Shown here piece after piece: positions 8,919-17,757 of a DNA stretch of 64,000 bases (positions are counted from its first letter, which is position 1; the number at the start of each line of letters is the position of its first letter). The notes beneath the pieces were generated by a model. The model worked only from the letters and a program-made list of their open reading frames with translations, was not told where the DNA came from and ran no database searches. A program made the translations under genes and the position numbers. Origin of the DNA: Rubrivivax sp. (GTDB lineage Bacteria > Pseudomonadota > Gammaproteobacteria > Burkholderiales > Burkholderiaceae_C); the NCBI GenBank assembly GCA_027490215.1, contig JAIXYO010000029.1, forward strand, positions 62,001 to 126,000, given 5' to 3'.

Positions 8919-9737
8919 CTAGCGCCTCTTCGCGTCGACTGCTTTCTGTGCGGCCGCGGCCCGCAATTGCTTCAGCCGCTCGGCAACGCGCGCATCGCTG
9001 GCATCCAGGCGCAGGCTTTTCTCGAGCAAGGCGATGGCGCCAGGCGTGTCGCGCGCTGCCAGCACATCATCGGCCTTGCGCTCATACAGATCCGCCAGCA
9101 TGTTGCGCGCCGCGCGGTCGTTTCGGTCGGCGGCGATGCGCCGCTCCAGCAGGCCGATCGCGCTGTCGATCTCACCCTGTCTCGCCAGGATCGCCGCATG
9201 CTCCAGTTCGTTTCGGTCGGCCCCCGCCGAGGCCACCTTGTCGTTCGGACTCATCGCTTCGTTACCGCGGCGAGCCAGCGTCAGGCGTGACAGCCGGCCA
9301 AGCTGCTGGCGTTTCACCCGCTCACGCTCGATGCTGCGCAAGGCATCTGCAGCGGGCAATGAATCCGGCTGCAGCGCGAGCACGCCCAGGTAGGCCTGCG
9401 TCGCCGACTCGAGGTCGCCGCGACGCTGTGCCTGTGCCGCACGAGGCAAGCGCTCGGCCACGGCCACATTGATCTGGCGGCGTGTTTCAGCCAGTGCGTC
9501 CCGGTACTCGCGCGACTCGGGGCGCAGAACAGTCAGCACTTCCCAGGCAACAGCTGCATCGGCCAGATGGCCCTGACGCTGCGCGGTACTGGCCCGATCC
9601 CGGTACTGCTGCTCGAACGCAGAGAAAGCGGCCGTCGATGCACCGGTTGCCGCGTCGGGAGTGGCGCCCGGAGGGAGCCGTGGCGCCGCACAGCCAGCCA
9701 GCGCGCCAACGCATAGCCATGCGACAAGACGCCTCAT
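8919..9737 (-). CDS. TPR-repeat lipoprotein
   Basis: Predicted lipoprotein of 272 residues with lipobox ALAGC (Cys16) and no catalytic motif. The mature protein is almost entirely helical, with several tetratricopeptide-like units such as ATQAYLGVLALQPDSLPAAD and GAIALLEKSLRLDASDARV. Such proteins usually act as assembly scaffolds for envelope or polysaccharide machines. The ATG overlaps the stop of the upstream deacetylase lipoprotein (ATGA), so it is the third gene of a kinase-deacetylase-TPR operon. The shared lipid anchor and operon suggest that it works with the deacetylase, but that is inference. Confidence 0.82.
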   Translation of the reverse strand: MRRLVAWLCVGALAGCAAPRLPPGATPDAATGASTAAFSAFEQQYRDRASTAQRQGHLADAAVAWEVLTVLRPESREYRDALAETRRQINVAVAERLPRAAQAQRRGDLESATQAYLGVLALQPDSLPAADALRSIERERVKRQQLGRLSRLTLARRGNEAMSPNDKVASAGADRNELEHAAILARQGEIDSAIGLLERRIAADRNDRAARNMLADLYERKADDVLAARDTPGAIALLEKSLRLDASDARVAERLKQLRAAAAQKAVDAKRR

Positions 9738-10759
9738 GGTGCAACGCCACCGCGACTGATTTGCAACTTGGCCTTGAACGCGTCAATGTCCATATCGCCA
9801 AAGATCATGGTGCGACGCAGCATCAGCGGCATCGCGAAAAACGCATTCCCGCCAGGCGTCACCGTGACCCCGAGCTGGTACTGCTGACGCGTCAGTGCGT
9901 CCAGCACCGCCTCATTGGCGTCCCCGAAGGGATAGGCGTACTGCCTGACCGGACTCGACAGCCGACGTTCGAGCAGTTCGCGCGGCGCACGCGCCTCGGC
10001 ATCGAGGCTCTGCCGGTATTGCTCGTCGGTTTCGCCGGGCAGCCGCTCGATCAGGTTGCGATGGGTCTTGGAATGGGCCTGGATATCCACCAGGCCAGAG
10101 GTCTTCAACTCGGTGAGCTGAGACCAGCTCAGCCCGTCGCCAGCGCCAATGAAATCCGAATACACGAACAACGTCGCCGGGAAGCCGTTCTTGCGCAACA
10201 GTGGCAGCGCATAGCGGTGCACCGACTCGTAGCCGTCGTCCATCGTGATCACGACAGAACGCTTCGGCAGCGCCTCTCGACCCTGCAGAAAACCAAGCAG
10301 TTGCGACAGTCGAATCACCCGGTAATCGTTGCGCGCCAGCCAGTCGAGCTGGGCGGCGAAGTTGGCCGGCGACACCGACATCTTGTTGCTTGCGCCGCCG
10401 AAACGGTGATAGCAGAGGATCGGCACCGTCTGGTAGCGGTCGTCCTGCACGCCAATCGGGTTGACCGGCTTCAGCGGCACCACCAGTGGCTGATCGGTCA
10501 CCGCGCGGCTCAGCTGATTGAAGTCGCTGATCACCCAATCGCGCTCCTCGTCGCCGAGAAACTGCAAGGCAATCGAACGCAGCGTGTCATCCCGTCCAGG
10601 ACGGTAGATCAGCAGGCGATCGCTGCGCGCGATCACCGCACCGGCAGACCGTTCTGGACTCGCCGGCGCATCAGATGGCCCGGGCGGCGAGCTCGAACAG
10701 CCAGCCAGCAAGGCCACCGCGACAGCGGCGAGGATGTGGAACAAGCTCCTAGGACGCAT
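9734..10759 (-). CDS. Lipoprotein polysaccharide deacetylase (NodB fold) with LysM-like N-terminus
   Basis: Predicted outer-envelope lipoprotein of 341 residues, with lipobox LLAGC (Cys21). Residues about 50-100 (YRPGRDDTLRSIALQFLGD, then PLVVPLKP) resemble a LysM-type module. The NodB domain has the first motif ITMDDGY (Asp174, Asp175), the metal-binding pair His229 and His233 in HSKTH, and the third motif YAYPFGD. It should remove N- or O-acetyl groups from a surface glycan such as poly-GlcNAc or peptidoglycan. The start at 10759 lies 11 bases inside the kinase gene end, and the stop overlaps the TPR lipoprotein start, so the three genes are probably one transcript. The true substrate is unknown. 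Confidence 0.88.
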   Translation of the reverse strand: MRPRSLFHILAAVAVALLAGCSSSPPGPSDAPASPERSAGAVIARSDRLLIYRPGRDDTLRSIALQFLGDEERDWVISDFNQLSRAVTDQPLVVPLKPVNPIGVQDDRYQTVPILCYHRFGGASNKMSVSPANFAAQLDWLARNDYRVIRLSQLLGFLQGREALPKRSVVITMDDGYESVHRYALPLLRKNGFPATLFVYSDFIGAGDGLSWSQLTELKTSGLVDIQAHSKTHRNLIERLPGETDEQYRQSLDAEARAPRELLERRLSSPVRQYAYPFGDANEAVLDALTRQQYQLGVTVTPGGNAFFAMPLMLRRTMIFGDMDIDAFKAKLQISRGGVAP

Positions 10760-12599
10760 CGGTTGAGCCACCTTCTCGCGCTGTGCCAGCGGTGGCACTG
10801 GCCGGGAGGGGGTAGGCAGTCGGCGTCGGCGGTGAGATCGTGCCGCCGTCAAGCCCCCCTGTCTGCCGGTCAGCAAGGGCCTGCGCCATCTGATCGAAAC
10901 CCATATACAGCAGGCCGAATTCATCCTTGCGGTGCTCGGCGATGCGGTGATCGAAACGGCCTTTGGCGATTTCCTGCATCGACTCGCCGAGCAGCTTGAT
11001 GGGCTGCGCAAACCAGTTCACGACAAAGTACATCGCCACCGCCACCGCCAGCACCGTCACCACCACCAGGGCCACCATCAGTGCGATCGACAGGCGTGCC
11101 ACGGCCAGCAGCGGCCGCTCTGGCACACCGAGCGCCACCGTGCCAACCCGCTTGCCCTGGAAAGTGATCGGCGCTTCAAAACCGAGCACCGGCTCACCAT
11201 CGGCCGTGAACCGCGAAACTGCCACGCCGCCCTTGCGCTCGTCGAGCGATTCACTCGCCGGCGCTCGGTAGGTCTGGCCAACGTCGTCACCGCTTGTGGC
11301 GCGGACCACTCCCTCGCGGTCGATCACCTTCACGCCCTGGAAATCCTTGGCCTTCATGATCTCCTGGATAGCGACTTCCACTGCCACCCAGTCCTCTGAC
11401 AGCGCCGACACCGCGTTCTGCGCCGCAATGAAACGCGCGAGCGAGGCGCCGGAATCGGTGGCCTGGCTGATCATCGCCGCATACTGGCGCTGCGTGATCA
11501 CGGTCGCAGTCAGCGCCATCACGACGGCCACGATCAAGGCCATCGTCGCGGCCCACTTGACGCGCAACGGCACGATCCGCTGCCGACTTTTCTCCAGTTC
11601 GGCGGCATCGATCTCGGCCAGCACCTTGGTCAACGCTTCGGCCAGCTCCTTGCCGCTGCGGTAGCGACGATCGGGCGACTTCGCGAGACAGCGTGCGACG
11701 ATGCGACGCACCGCCGCCGGCACCTCGGGGCGCAGCTGTTCTATCGGCTTCGGATCGGCGCTGGTGATCTGCATCGCCAGCGAGACCAGGCTGTCGCCCT
11801 TGAAGGGCCGCTGGCCGGTGAGCATCTGGTAGAGCACGATGCCGGCAGAAAAAAGGTCTGATCGGCCGTCGAGGCGCTCGCCCTTGGCCTGTTCCGGCGA
11901 CATGTATTGCGGCGTACCCAGGATGTCGCCCACCCGGGTGCGCTGTTCGGAACCTGCCGACTCGATGTGCGCGATGCCGAAGTCAGTGACCTTCACCGTC
12001 TTCGTTCCCCGGACCTGCATGATGTTGCCGGGCTTGATGTCGCGGTGCACGATGCCACGCGAGTGGGCATAGTCGAGTGCTCGCGCCAGTTGGACACCCA
12101 TCACCACCACGTCGCGTATCGGCTGCGCCGGGTCACTGGCAATCACCTCGCTGAGGGTCTGCCCGTCGAGCAGTTCCATGGCCATGTAGGGTCGACCATC
12201 GATTTCGCCGACATCGTGCACGGTGACGATGTTCGGGTGCGACAAACCGCCGGCAGCACGTGCCTCGCTGAGGAAGCGCGCTCGGTACTCAGGCTCTTCG
12301 CACAGCGACGCATGCAGGAACTTGATCGCCACATCGCGCCCGATGCCCGGGTCGTGCGCCTTGAACACGGTGGCCATGCCACCACGGCCCAGCCGCTCGT
12401 GAATGCGATAGCGCCCCACCTGCTGCAGTGTCTCGCCGTCGGCGGCCGCCCGGCCCGGCAGCGTCGCACCTGCTTCAATCGCCGACTCGCCGGCGGGGCT
12501 CAGCTTCGCGGGATCGTGCTGCGTGAGCCGCGTGGGCGCATCAGCGTCGGAAATCGCTGGCGACACGGAGGACGATCCTTCAGCAGGCTGCGCAGACAT
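10749..12599 (-). CDS. Membrane serine/threonine protein kinase with sensor loop and C-terminal HAMP
   Basis: Hanks-type kinase of 616 residues. After a disordered N-terminus the kinase domain spans about 62-330: glycine loop GRGGMATVF, Lys93, catalytic loop HRDIKPGN (185-192), DFG (206-208) and GTPQYMSPEQ. A transmembrane helix at about 350-368, an extracytoplasmic segment of some 130 residues resembling a cache/PAS-type sensor, and a second helix at about 503-528 follow. A HAMP-like region (528-578) ends the protein with no further output domain. The ATG at 12599 was chosen because the upstream in-frame extension is Cys-rich and non-native in look. It is divergent from an FHA-SpoIIE phosphatase, its probable opponent, and overlaps the deacetylase gene downstream. 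Confidence 0.9.
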   Translation of the reverse strand: MSAQPAEGSSSVSPAISDADAPTRLTQHDPAKLSPAGESAIEAGATLPGRAAADGETLQQVGRYRIHERLGRGGMATVFKAHDPGIGRDVAIKFLHASLCEEPEYRARFLSEARAAGGLSHPNIVTVHDVGEIDGRPYMAMELLDGQTLSEVIASDPAQPIRDVVVMGVQLARALDYAHSRGIVHRDIKPGNIMQVRGTKTVKVTDFGIAHIESAGSEQRTRVGDILGTPQYMSPEQAKGERLDGRSDLFSAGIVLYQMLTGQRPFKGDSLVSLAMQITSADPKPIEQLRPEVPAAVRRIVARCLAKSPDRRYRSGKELAEALTKVLAEIDAAELEKSRQRIVPLRVKWAATMALIVAVVMALTATVITQRQYAAMISQATDSGASLARFIAAQNAVSALSEDWVAVEVAIQEIMKAKDFQGVKVIDREGVVRATSGDDVGQTYRAPASESLDERKGGVAVSRFTADGEPVLGFEAPITFQGKRVGTVALGVPERPLLAVARLSIALMVALVVVTVLAVAVAMYFVVNWFAQPIKLLGESMQEIAKGRFDHRIAEHRKDEFGLLYMGFDQMAQALADRQTGGLDGGTISPPTPTAYPLPASATAGTAREGGSTDAS

Positions 12600-12769
12600 C
12601 GATTCGAGCTCCCGGTGAACTTGGCGGGCGGTGCGGCCATCGCACCCGCGACAACCGGCGCACAACCCCTTACATTCACCATTCTGGCATCGGTTTTGCA
12701 ACGAGTATCCAGGCCAAGGCCCGCCGCTTGTGCAGGTTCTGGCCGCTTGTAGAGAGTAGAAGGCTCAAC

Positions 12770-13924
12770 GTGAAAAGCAGCCCCCCTTCTGGTATCGACC
12801 TGACATCGGACCAGACACTTCTGACCATTACTCTGTCCAGCATTGCACCGCAGCTGCCGCCAGAGAAGCGCGAGCACTTTCTGGTCGCGGTCGAAGGCAG
12901 CCAGAAAGGTCGCAGGCTGCGCTTCGGTCTGGAGCCGATCACCATCGGCCGGAAGATGGTCTGCGAATTCGTCCTGCCCGACGCCGAGGTGTCAGGGCGG
13001 CATTGCCAGGTCAGCGCGCTGGCCGGCGAGGTGGATGCGGTCGTGATTGACCTGCAATCGACCAACGGCTGCTACGTTGATGGCAAACGAGTGCGCGAGG
13101 AAAGCCGCCTGCCCAGTGGCGGCCTGCTGCAACTCGGCGCCAATGTGCTCAAGCACGAATACCGCCTCGAAAGCGAACTCGAACAGGCCCTGGAACTGGA
13201 TCGCGATCTCGAGAAAGCCAGCAGCTATGTGCAGGCACTGCTGCCCGCACCGATCCGCGACGGCCCGGTGCGCACGGACTGGTTCTTCATGCCGTCGACC
13301 AAGCTCGGTGGCGACGCCTTCGGTTACCAGCAACTCGACGAACACACTTTCGCCGGCTATGTGGTCGACGTGTCGGGCCATGGTGCAGGCTCAGCCATGC
13401 ACAGCGTTTCGGTGATGAACGTGCTTCGCCAGCGAGCCTTGCCGAACACCGATTTCCGCGTTCCGGAGCAGGTGCTGGCCCGGCTGAACTCGATGTTCCA
13501 GATGGAAAGCCATGGCGGGATGTACTTCTCGATCTGGTACGGCGTCTACGAACCATTGACACGGCGGCTGCGCTACGCGTCGGCCGGCCACCACCCGTCC
13601 TACCTCGCCCAGCCCTCACGCCAGGAGATGGTGCCGCTGCAGACCCGAAACCTGATGATCGGAGCGATGCCCGAGGCAAAGTTCGTCTCCGACAGCATCC
13701 AGGTTCAGCCGGGCAGCCTGTTGTACGTGTTCAGCGATGGTGTCTTCGAGGTCGTGACCAAGGAGGGCACGCAATGGGGCCTGCAGGACTTCCTGCCATT
13801 GCTGCGGCGTCCGGCAGTGGCGGGCTTGGGCGAACCCGAGCGGCTGTACCGGGCGGTTCAGGAAGTTGCCCGCCCTGGCGCGCTGGACGACGATTTCTCG
13901 ATGCTGGTCGTCACGTTCGTGTAA
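12770..13924 (+). CDS. FHA domain-SpoIIE-type PP2C serine phosphatase
   Basis: Cytoplasmic protein of 384 residues beginning with GTG at 12770; an in-frame TTG lies 42 bases upstream but has no ribosome-binding sequence that I can see. The FHA domain (about 38-130) keeps the phosphothreonine-binding residues Arg61, Ser75, Arg77-His78 and TNG 98-100. A short helical linker joins it to a PP2C/SpoIIE domain (about 160-384) with KLGGDAFGY, VVDVSGHGAGS, the FSDGVFEV strand and a final DDFSMLVV. It should dephosphorylate a STAS antagonist, with the FHA domain reading kinase phosphorylation. The divergent membrane kinase and the downstream STAS and RsbW-like genes support a partner-switching circuit. 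Confidence 0.9.
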   Translation: MKSSPPSGIDLTSDQTLLTITLSSIAPQLPPEKREHFLVAVEGSQKGRRLRFGLEPITIGRKMVCEFVLPDAEVSGRHCQVSALAGEVDAVVIDLQSTNGCYVDGKRVREESRLPSGGLLQLGANVLKHEYRLESELEQALELDRDLEKASSYVQALLPAPIRDGPVRTDWFFMPSTKLGGDAFGYQQLDEHTFAGYVVDVSGHGAGSAMHSVSVMNVLRQRALPNTDFRVPEQVLARLNSMFQMESHGGMYFSIWYGVYEPLTRRLRYASAGHHPSYLAQPSRQEMVPLQTRNLMIGAMPEAKFVSDSIQVQPGSLLYVFSDGVFEVVTKEGTQWGLQDFLPLLRRPAVAGLGEPERLYRAVQEVARPGALDDDFSMLVVTFV

Positions 13925-14019
13925 CCACACTGCCATACTCTTGTCACTCGAATCCCGACAAAGCCCACGCACAGACTGCGGACGTCGACTCCCCCCACCC
14001 GCCTCAAGGAATCTCAGAC

Positions 14020-14361
14020 ATGGACATGGACATCAGCGAGTTGGACGGCAACGTGACATGCATTCGGCTCGTCGGACGCCTGGACTCACCGGGTGTCGAT
14101 CGCATCGAAATCCGCTTCACGGCCGCGCTGGCGGCGCTCGGACGGCCGGCCGTCGTCGACTTGTCGCAGGTCAGTTTTCTGGCATCGATGGGCATCCGGA
14201 TGTTCATCTCCAGCGCACGGGCATTGCACGTGAAGGGCGCCAAGGTGGTGTTGTTCGGGGCCTCGGAGATGGTGCAGAGCGTGCTCGACCATGTGGCGCT
14301 TGATCAGATCATCCCTCTGGCTGCGACGCAGGCAGAGGCAATCGCCAAACTTCGCGCCTGA
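14020..14361 (+). CDS. STAS-domain anti-sigma factor antagonist (RsbV/SpoIIAA-like)
   Basis: Single STAS domain of 113 residues. The strand-helix core VVDLSQVSFLASMGIRMF places Ser56 in the ASMG loop, equivalent to the phosphorylated serine region of RsbV and SpoIIAA; the second residue of the usual D-S-S/T-G loop is methionine here. The AAGGA ribosome-binding sequence at 14006-14010 supports the ATG at 14020. It lies between the SpoIIE phosphatase and the RsbW-like ATPase, the standard order of a partner-switching unit. It probably releases a target when unphosphorylated. There is no adjacent sigma factor, so the final target is unknown. Confidence 0.9.
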   Translation: MDMDISELDGNVTCIRLVGRLDSPGVDRIEIRFTAALAALGRPAVVDLSQVSFLASMGIRMFISSARALHVKGAKVVLFGASEMVQSVLDHVALDQIIPLAATQAEAIAKLRA

Positions 14362-14403
14362 CCCGCAGCGCGAACGTTTCAACACGGCGCACGGCCGCCC
14401 GAG

Positions 14404-14865
14404 ATGACCGACATGGCATTGACGCCTGCCGCCTCCGACGGCGATGGTGCCGGCGCCCGCCTGCTGCTGCTACTGGCGAACCGCCGCGATGCGCTGGACG
14501 AGGCTCGCATTCAGGTCATCGAGTGGCTGGAACGCCACTCGCCGGCGCCAAAACTGGTCTTCAACGTCGAGCTGATACTCGAGGAGACCTTGATGAACGT
14601 GATCTGGCACGCCCATCCCGATCACGCCGAGCATCTGATTCGACTCGAGTTGGAGTTGGATGCCGACGATGTCGTGATGTGCTTCGAGGACGACGGCGTG
14701 CCTTTCAACCCGCTGCAGGCAACGCCCCCGGTGCCGCCGACGTCGCTCGACGACGCAGTGCCTGGCGGACTGGGCTTGCTTCTGGTGAGAAAGTGCGCCC
14801 GGTCCGTCACCTACCAGCGGGTGGACGGGAACAACCGCCTGACCGTGCGGGTCGCCAGGCACTGA
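14404..14865 (+). CDS. Anti-sigma regulatory factor-type HATPase (RsbW-like)
   Basis: GHKL-family ATPase of 153 residues. The N box is EETLMNVIWHAHP, the G1 box CFEDDGVPFNP and the G2 box PGGLGLLLVRK; all three are intact, so ATP binding and STAS kinase activity are plausible. There are no membrane segments. It is 42 bases downstream of the STAS gene and probably in the same transcript. It would phosphorylate the STAS protein and sequester a partner, which in betaproteobacteria is often not a sigma factor. The target cannot be identified from this window. Confidence 0.88.
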   Translation: MTDMALTPAASDGDGAGARLLLLLANRRDALDEARIQVIEWLERHSPAPKLVFNVELILEETLMNVIWHAHPDHAEHLIRLELELDADDVVMCFEDDGVPFNPLQATPPVPPTSLDDAVPGGLGLLLVRKCARSVTYQRVDGNNRLTVRVARH

Positions 14866-14992
14866 AGCCGGCCCGGCGCCTGACTGCAGCGCCGCGTTTG
14901 ACCTGTATCAGAATCCACCGCCAGCAAGGCTGTCGAGGCGATCAACCTGGATCGGCCTGCTCGCCTGAAACACTGAAACAAGGGTCCACGTG

Positions 14993-15991
14993 ATGAAGAT
15001 GTTTCCAGTAGCCGCCACGCTGGCGGCGCTTGCCGTGCTGCCGCTTCCGGAAGCGCAGGCGCAAACATCCGCTGCAGAAGCACAGGTCAATGCCCTCGAG
15101 AACCTGTTTGGCAAGCAAGCAGGATTCCGCAGGGCGCACGCCAAGGGCCTGTGCGCCAGCGGCTACTTCGTGGGCAACACGGTAGGCCGCGCGCTGTCGA
15201 GCGCGTCTGTGTTCAGCGGTGACAGGATCCCGGTGATCGCGCGCTTCTCGGTCGGCGGCGGCAACCCGGGCGCCAGCGACAAGGGCAGATCGGTGCGCGG
15301 TCTGGCCTTGCAGTTCACCCTGCCCAAGGGCGAGCAATGGCTGACGGCCAACATCTCGGCACCGATGTCCTTCATCAGCAAGCCACAGCAGTTCGCGCCG
15401 TTCATGGCTGCGCGTCAGCTGGATCCTGCCACCGGCAAACCCGACCCGATCAACCTGAAGCTGTTTACCGAACTGAACCCCGAGACGATCCGCCAAGCCG
15501 CCTACCTCGCGAAGGCAGCGGTGCCGGCCAGTTATGGCTCGGCGAATTACTGGGGCGTCAACGCCTTCGAATTCATCAACGCCAAGGGCGGCAGCCAGTT
15601 CGTGCGCTGGCAGTTTGTGCCGGAAGCAGGGACGCTCGGCTTGACAGACGAGCAGATCCAGTCGCTGCCCCACGACTTCCTGGGCGATGAGTTGCGAGCA
15701 CGCGTCGCCAAGGCACCAGTGGTCTTCGACTACAAGGTGCAACTCGCCGAAGCGGGCGATGCGCTGACCGACCCGACCCAGGTCTGGCCCGACAGTCGCT
15801 TGGTGGTGCCGGCGGGCAAGCTGTACATCGACAAGGTCGAAGCGGCTGGAGCAGGCGCCTGCGACAAGATCACCTTCAACCCGCTGGTGCTGCCCAAGGG
15901 CATCAAGCCATCAGGCGACCCGGTCCTGCTGGCGCGCACTTCAGCCTATGGCCTTTCGCTCAGCCGTCGGCTAGGCGAAGCGGCGAAGTAA
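14993..15991 (+). CDS. Secreted catalase-family peroxidase
   Basis: Small catalase-fold protein of 332 residues with an N-terminal signal peptide (cleavage near AQAQT, about residue 24), so it acts in the periplasm. Distal His49 lies in RAHAKG, RFS appears at 84-86, and VRGLALQF follows. Near the C-terminus RTSAYGLSLSRR supplies Arg315 and the proximal haem-ligand Tyr319. It lacks the large C-terminal domain of full catalases, as expected for the SrpA-like class. GTG at 14990 directly precedes the chosen ATG at 14993. There is no cytochrome b561 partner next to it. Peroxidase activity with an organic or H2O2 substrate is expected. Confidence 0.9.
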   Translation: MKMFPVAATLAALAVLPLPEAQAQTSAAEAQVNALENLFGKQAGFRRAHAKGLCASGYFVGNTVGRALSSASVFSGDRIPVIARFSVGGGNPGASDKGRSVRGLALQFTLPKGEQWLTANISAPMSFISKPQQFAPFMAARQLDPATGKPDPINLKLFTELNPETIRQAAYLAKAAVPASYGSANYWGVNAFEFINAKGGSQFVRWQFVPEAGTLGLTDEQIQSLPHDFLGDELRARVAKAPVVFDYKVQLAEAGDALTDPTQVWPDSRLVVPAGKLYIDKVEAAGAGACDKITFNPLVLPKGIKPSGDPVLLARTSAYGLSLSRRLGEAAK

Positions 15992-16023
15992 GCCGTGAGC
16001 GCCGGATCAAAGTCGCGCTGGCG

Positions 16024-16041
16024 AAAGTCAGCGGACTTTTT
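16024..16041 (+). terminator. Candidate intrinsic terminator after the catalase gene
   Basis: A 6-bp perfect stem, AAAGTC and GACTTT, with an AGCG loop runs directly into two further T residues, 33 bases after the catalase stop. The stem is A/T-rich and the T tract short, so strength is uncertain. It is the best terminator-like element in the 202-base gap before the ABC ATPase gene. Confidence 0.4.
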
Positions 16042-16193
16042 CATTCCACAATGAAGCGCGGCAATCACATCGTTTTTTGGCGAATCCTGGTGCCAAGGAT
16101 CCGGCCAGCATGCGAGTCTGCTGGATAAGCCCGAGCGCATCACGCCATACGCCTGCGACCACGAAGCAACGCCGCCCCTGAGGACCCCACGAC

Positions 16194-16949
16194 ATGTCGA
16201 CGTTTGGAGCATCGTTGTCCGATGAGAGCGCGAAATTCATCGCACACCCGGTGGTTTTGAAGGGCGTGACGCGAACCTACAGGCTCGACGCGGTAGACGT
16301 GCCGGCACTGACCGACATCAACCTCGTGATACTGCCGAACCGCTTCACCGTGATCTCGGGGCCTTCAGGCAGCGGCAAGACCACCTTGCTGAACCTGATC
16401 GGCTGCATTGACCGGGCAGACCAGGGCTCGATCATGGTCGGTGGCAAGCCGGTACAGACGATGGACGACGACACGCTGTCGGACTTCCGCGCGCGCCAGC
16501 TGGGCTTCGTATTCCAGAACTTCAACCTGCTGCAGGTGCTGACCGCCTACGAGAACGTCGAATACCCGCTGTTGCTGAACGGCGTGCCGGCGGCGCTTCG
16601 GCGCAGCCGCGTCACCACGTTGCTGGAATCGGTTGGCCTGGCAGACCGCGCGAACAACCGACCGGGTCAGCTTTCAGGCGGACAGCGGCAGCGGGTGGCG
16701 ATCGCCCGCGCGCTGGCGCTGCGACCACAACTGGTGCTGGCCGATGAACCCACCGCCAACCTCGACAGCAAGACCGGCAGCGAAATCATCGCGCTGATGC
16801 GCGAGATGCAGAAGCGCCACAGGGTGTCCTTCATCTTCTCGTCGCACGACCCGAAGGTGCTGGATGCCGCCGACGACGCTGTACACATCCAGGACGGCCG
16901 CATCACCTCGATCGAACGGCGACTGGCGATGGCGGAGTCACGCACATGA
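16194..16949 (+). CDS. ABC transporter ATP-binding protein (LolD/MacB-like)
   Basis: ATPase of 251 residues belonging to the LolD/MacB/FtsE group. Walker A is GPSGSGKTT, the Q loop is FVFQNFNLLQ, the signature LSGGQRQRVAIARALA, Walker B LVLADEPTANLD, and the switch histidine lies in FSSHDP. Members of this group drive mechanotransmission through FtsX-like permeases. No such membrane protein is encoded next to it: the following gene, overlapping by ATGA, is a LolA-like periplasmic protein. The upstream 202-base gap holds no confident promoter. Either the permease is elsewhere or the system has lost or replaced it. Confidence 0.92.
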   Translation: MSTFGASLSDESAKFIAHPVVLKGVTRTYRLDAVDVPALTDINLVILPNRFTVISGPSGSGKTTLLNLIGCIDRADQGSIMVGGKPVQTMDDDTLSDFRARQLGFVFQNFNLLQVLTAYENVEYPLLLNGVPAALRRSRVTTLLESVGLADRANNRPGQLSGGQRQRVAIARALALRPQLVLADEPTANLDSKTGSEIIALMREMQKRHRVSFIFSSHDPKVLDAADDAVHIQDGRITSIERRLAMAESRT

Positions 16950-17755
16950 ACACGATCTCGCTGGCCCGGCGCCATCTGATGTACCTGTCAACGGCCGTGG
17001 TGGCGTTGTTCACCGGTGTGGGCCAGATGCCATCGGCACATGCCAGCGCTGAAGCACAGGCCATCCTTGCCGCCAGCGACGCGGTGCGCAATCCGTCGCG
17101 ATCGTTCGCCGTCACGGTGAATCTGATCGAGTACCGCAGTGCCAAGCAAACCGACAACAACACACTGTCGGTGTATTCGAAGGCCGACAGCAACAGCGGG
17201 CAGTACCGCAGCCTGATCCGTTTCGCTGCGCCGGTGCGAGATGTCAACAAGCTGATGCTGAAGAACGGCAACGACTTGTGGTTCTTCGACCCGGCCAGTC
17301 AGGCGAGCATTCGGCTGTCACCGCAGCAGCGACTGCTGGGCCAGGCCTCCAACGGCGACGTGGTCACAGTCAACATGGCCAAGGACTATGTGGCCGAGTT
17401 GGGCGGCGAGGAAGACACCATGGATGGAGAACGCGTGGCGCGCCGCTGCCACAAGCTGCTGTTGGCCGCCGCATCGCCTGATGTGACTTACCACCGCGTC
17501 GAGATGTGGGTCGAAACCGGAACTGCGCGGCCCGTCAAGGCACGCTTCTTCGCCGAGAGCGGCCACCTGCTGAAAACCGCCTTCTATCGCAAGTTCCAGT
17601 CTCAGTTGGGTCGGGAGCGGCCTACTGAAGTCGTCATCATCGACGGGCTCGACCCGGCCTGGGTCACCGTCATGCGTTACAGCGATTACGCTTGGCGTGA
17701 CGTGCCAGAAGCCTGGCTCCAACGCGATTACCTACCGCGCTTCAAACCGGAGTGA
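16946..17755 (+). CDS. Periplasmic outer-membrane lipoprotein-sorting protein (LolA-like)
   Basis: Exported protein of 269 residues with signal peptide cleavage near SAHAS at about residue 33. The mature part has the half-barrel LolA/LolB-like pattern seen in the outer membrane lipoprotein-sorting family: VNLIEYRSAKQ, LIRFAAPVRD, DLWFFDP, and a closing LQRDYLPRF. Such proteins usually accompany FtsX-like ABC permeases and carry a hydrophobic cargo across the periplasm. Its start overlaps the ABC ATPase stop (ATGA), and the outer-membrane barrel gene begins two bases after its own stop. Cargo unknown. Confidence 0.85.
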   Translation: MNTISLARRHLMYLSTAVVALFTGVGQMPSAHASAEAQAILAASDAVRNPSRSFAVTVNLIEYRSAKQTDNNTLSVYSKADSNSGQYRSLIRFAAPVRDVNKLMLKNGNDLWFFDPASQASIRLSPQQRLLGQASNGDVVTVNMAKDYVAELGGEEDTMDGERVARRCHKLLLAAASPDVTYHRVEMWVETGTARPVKARFFAESGHLLKTAFYRKFQSQLGRERPTEVVIIDGLDPAWVTVMRYSDYAWRDVPEAWLQRDYLPRFKPE

Positions 17756-17757
17756 CC

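Noticed and set aside
9482-10999. Plus-strand open frame of 505 codons
   Set aside because: Antisense to the TPR and deacetylase lipoprotein genes, both with lipoboxes and motifs. Amino-acid composition is that of a shadow frame.
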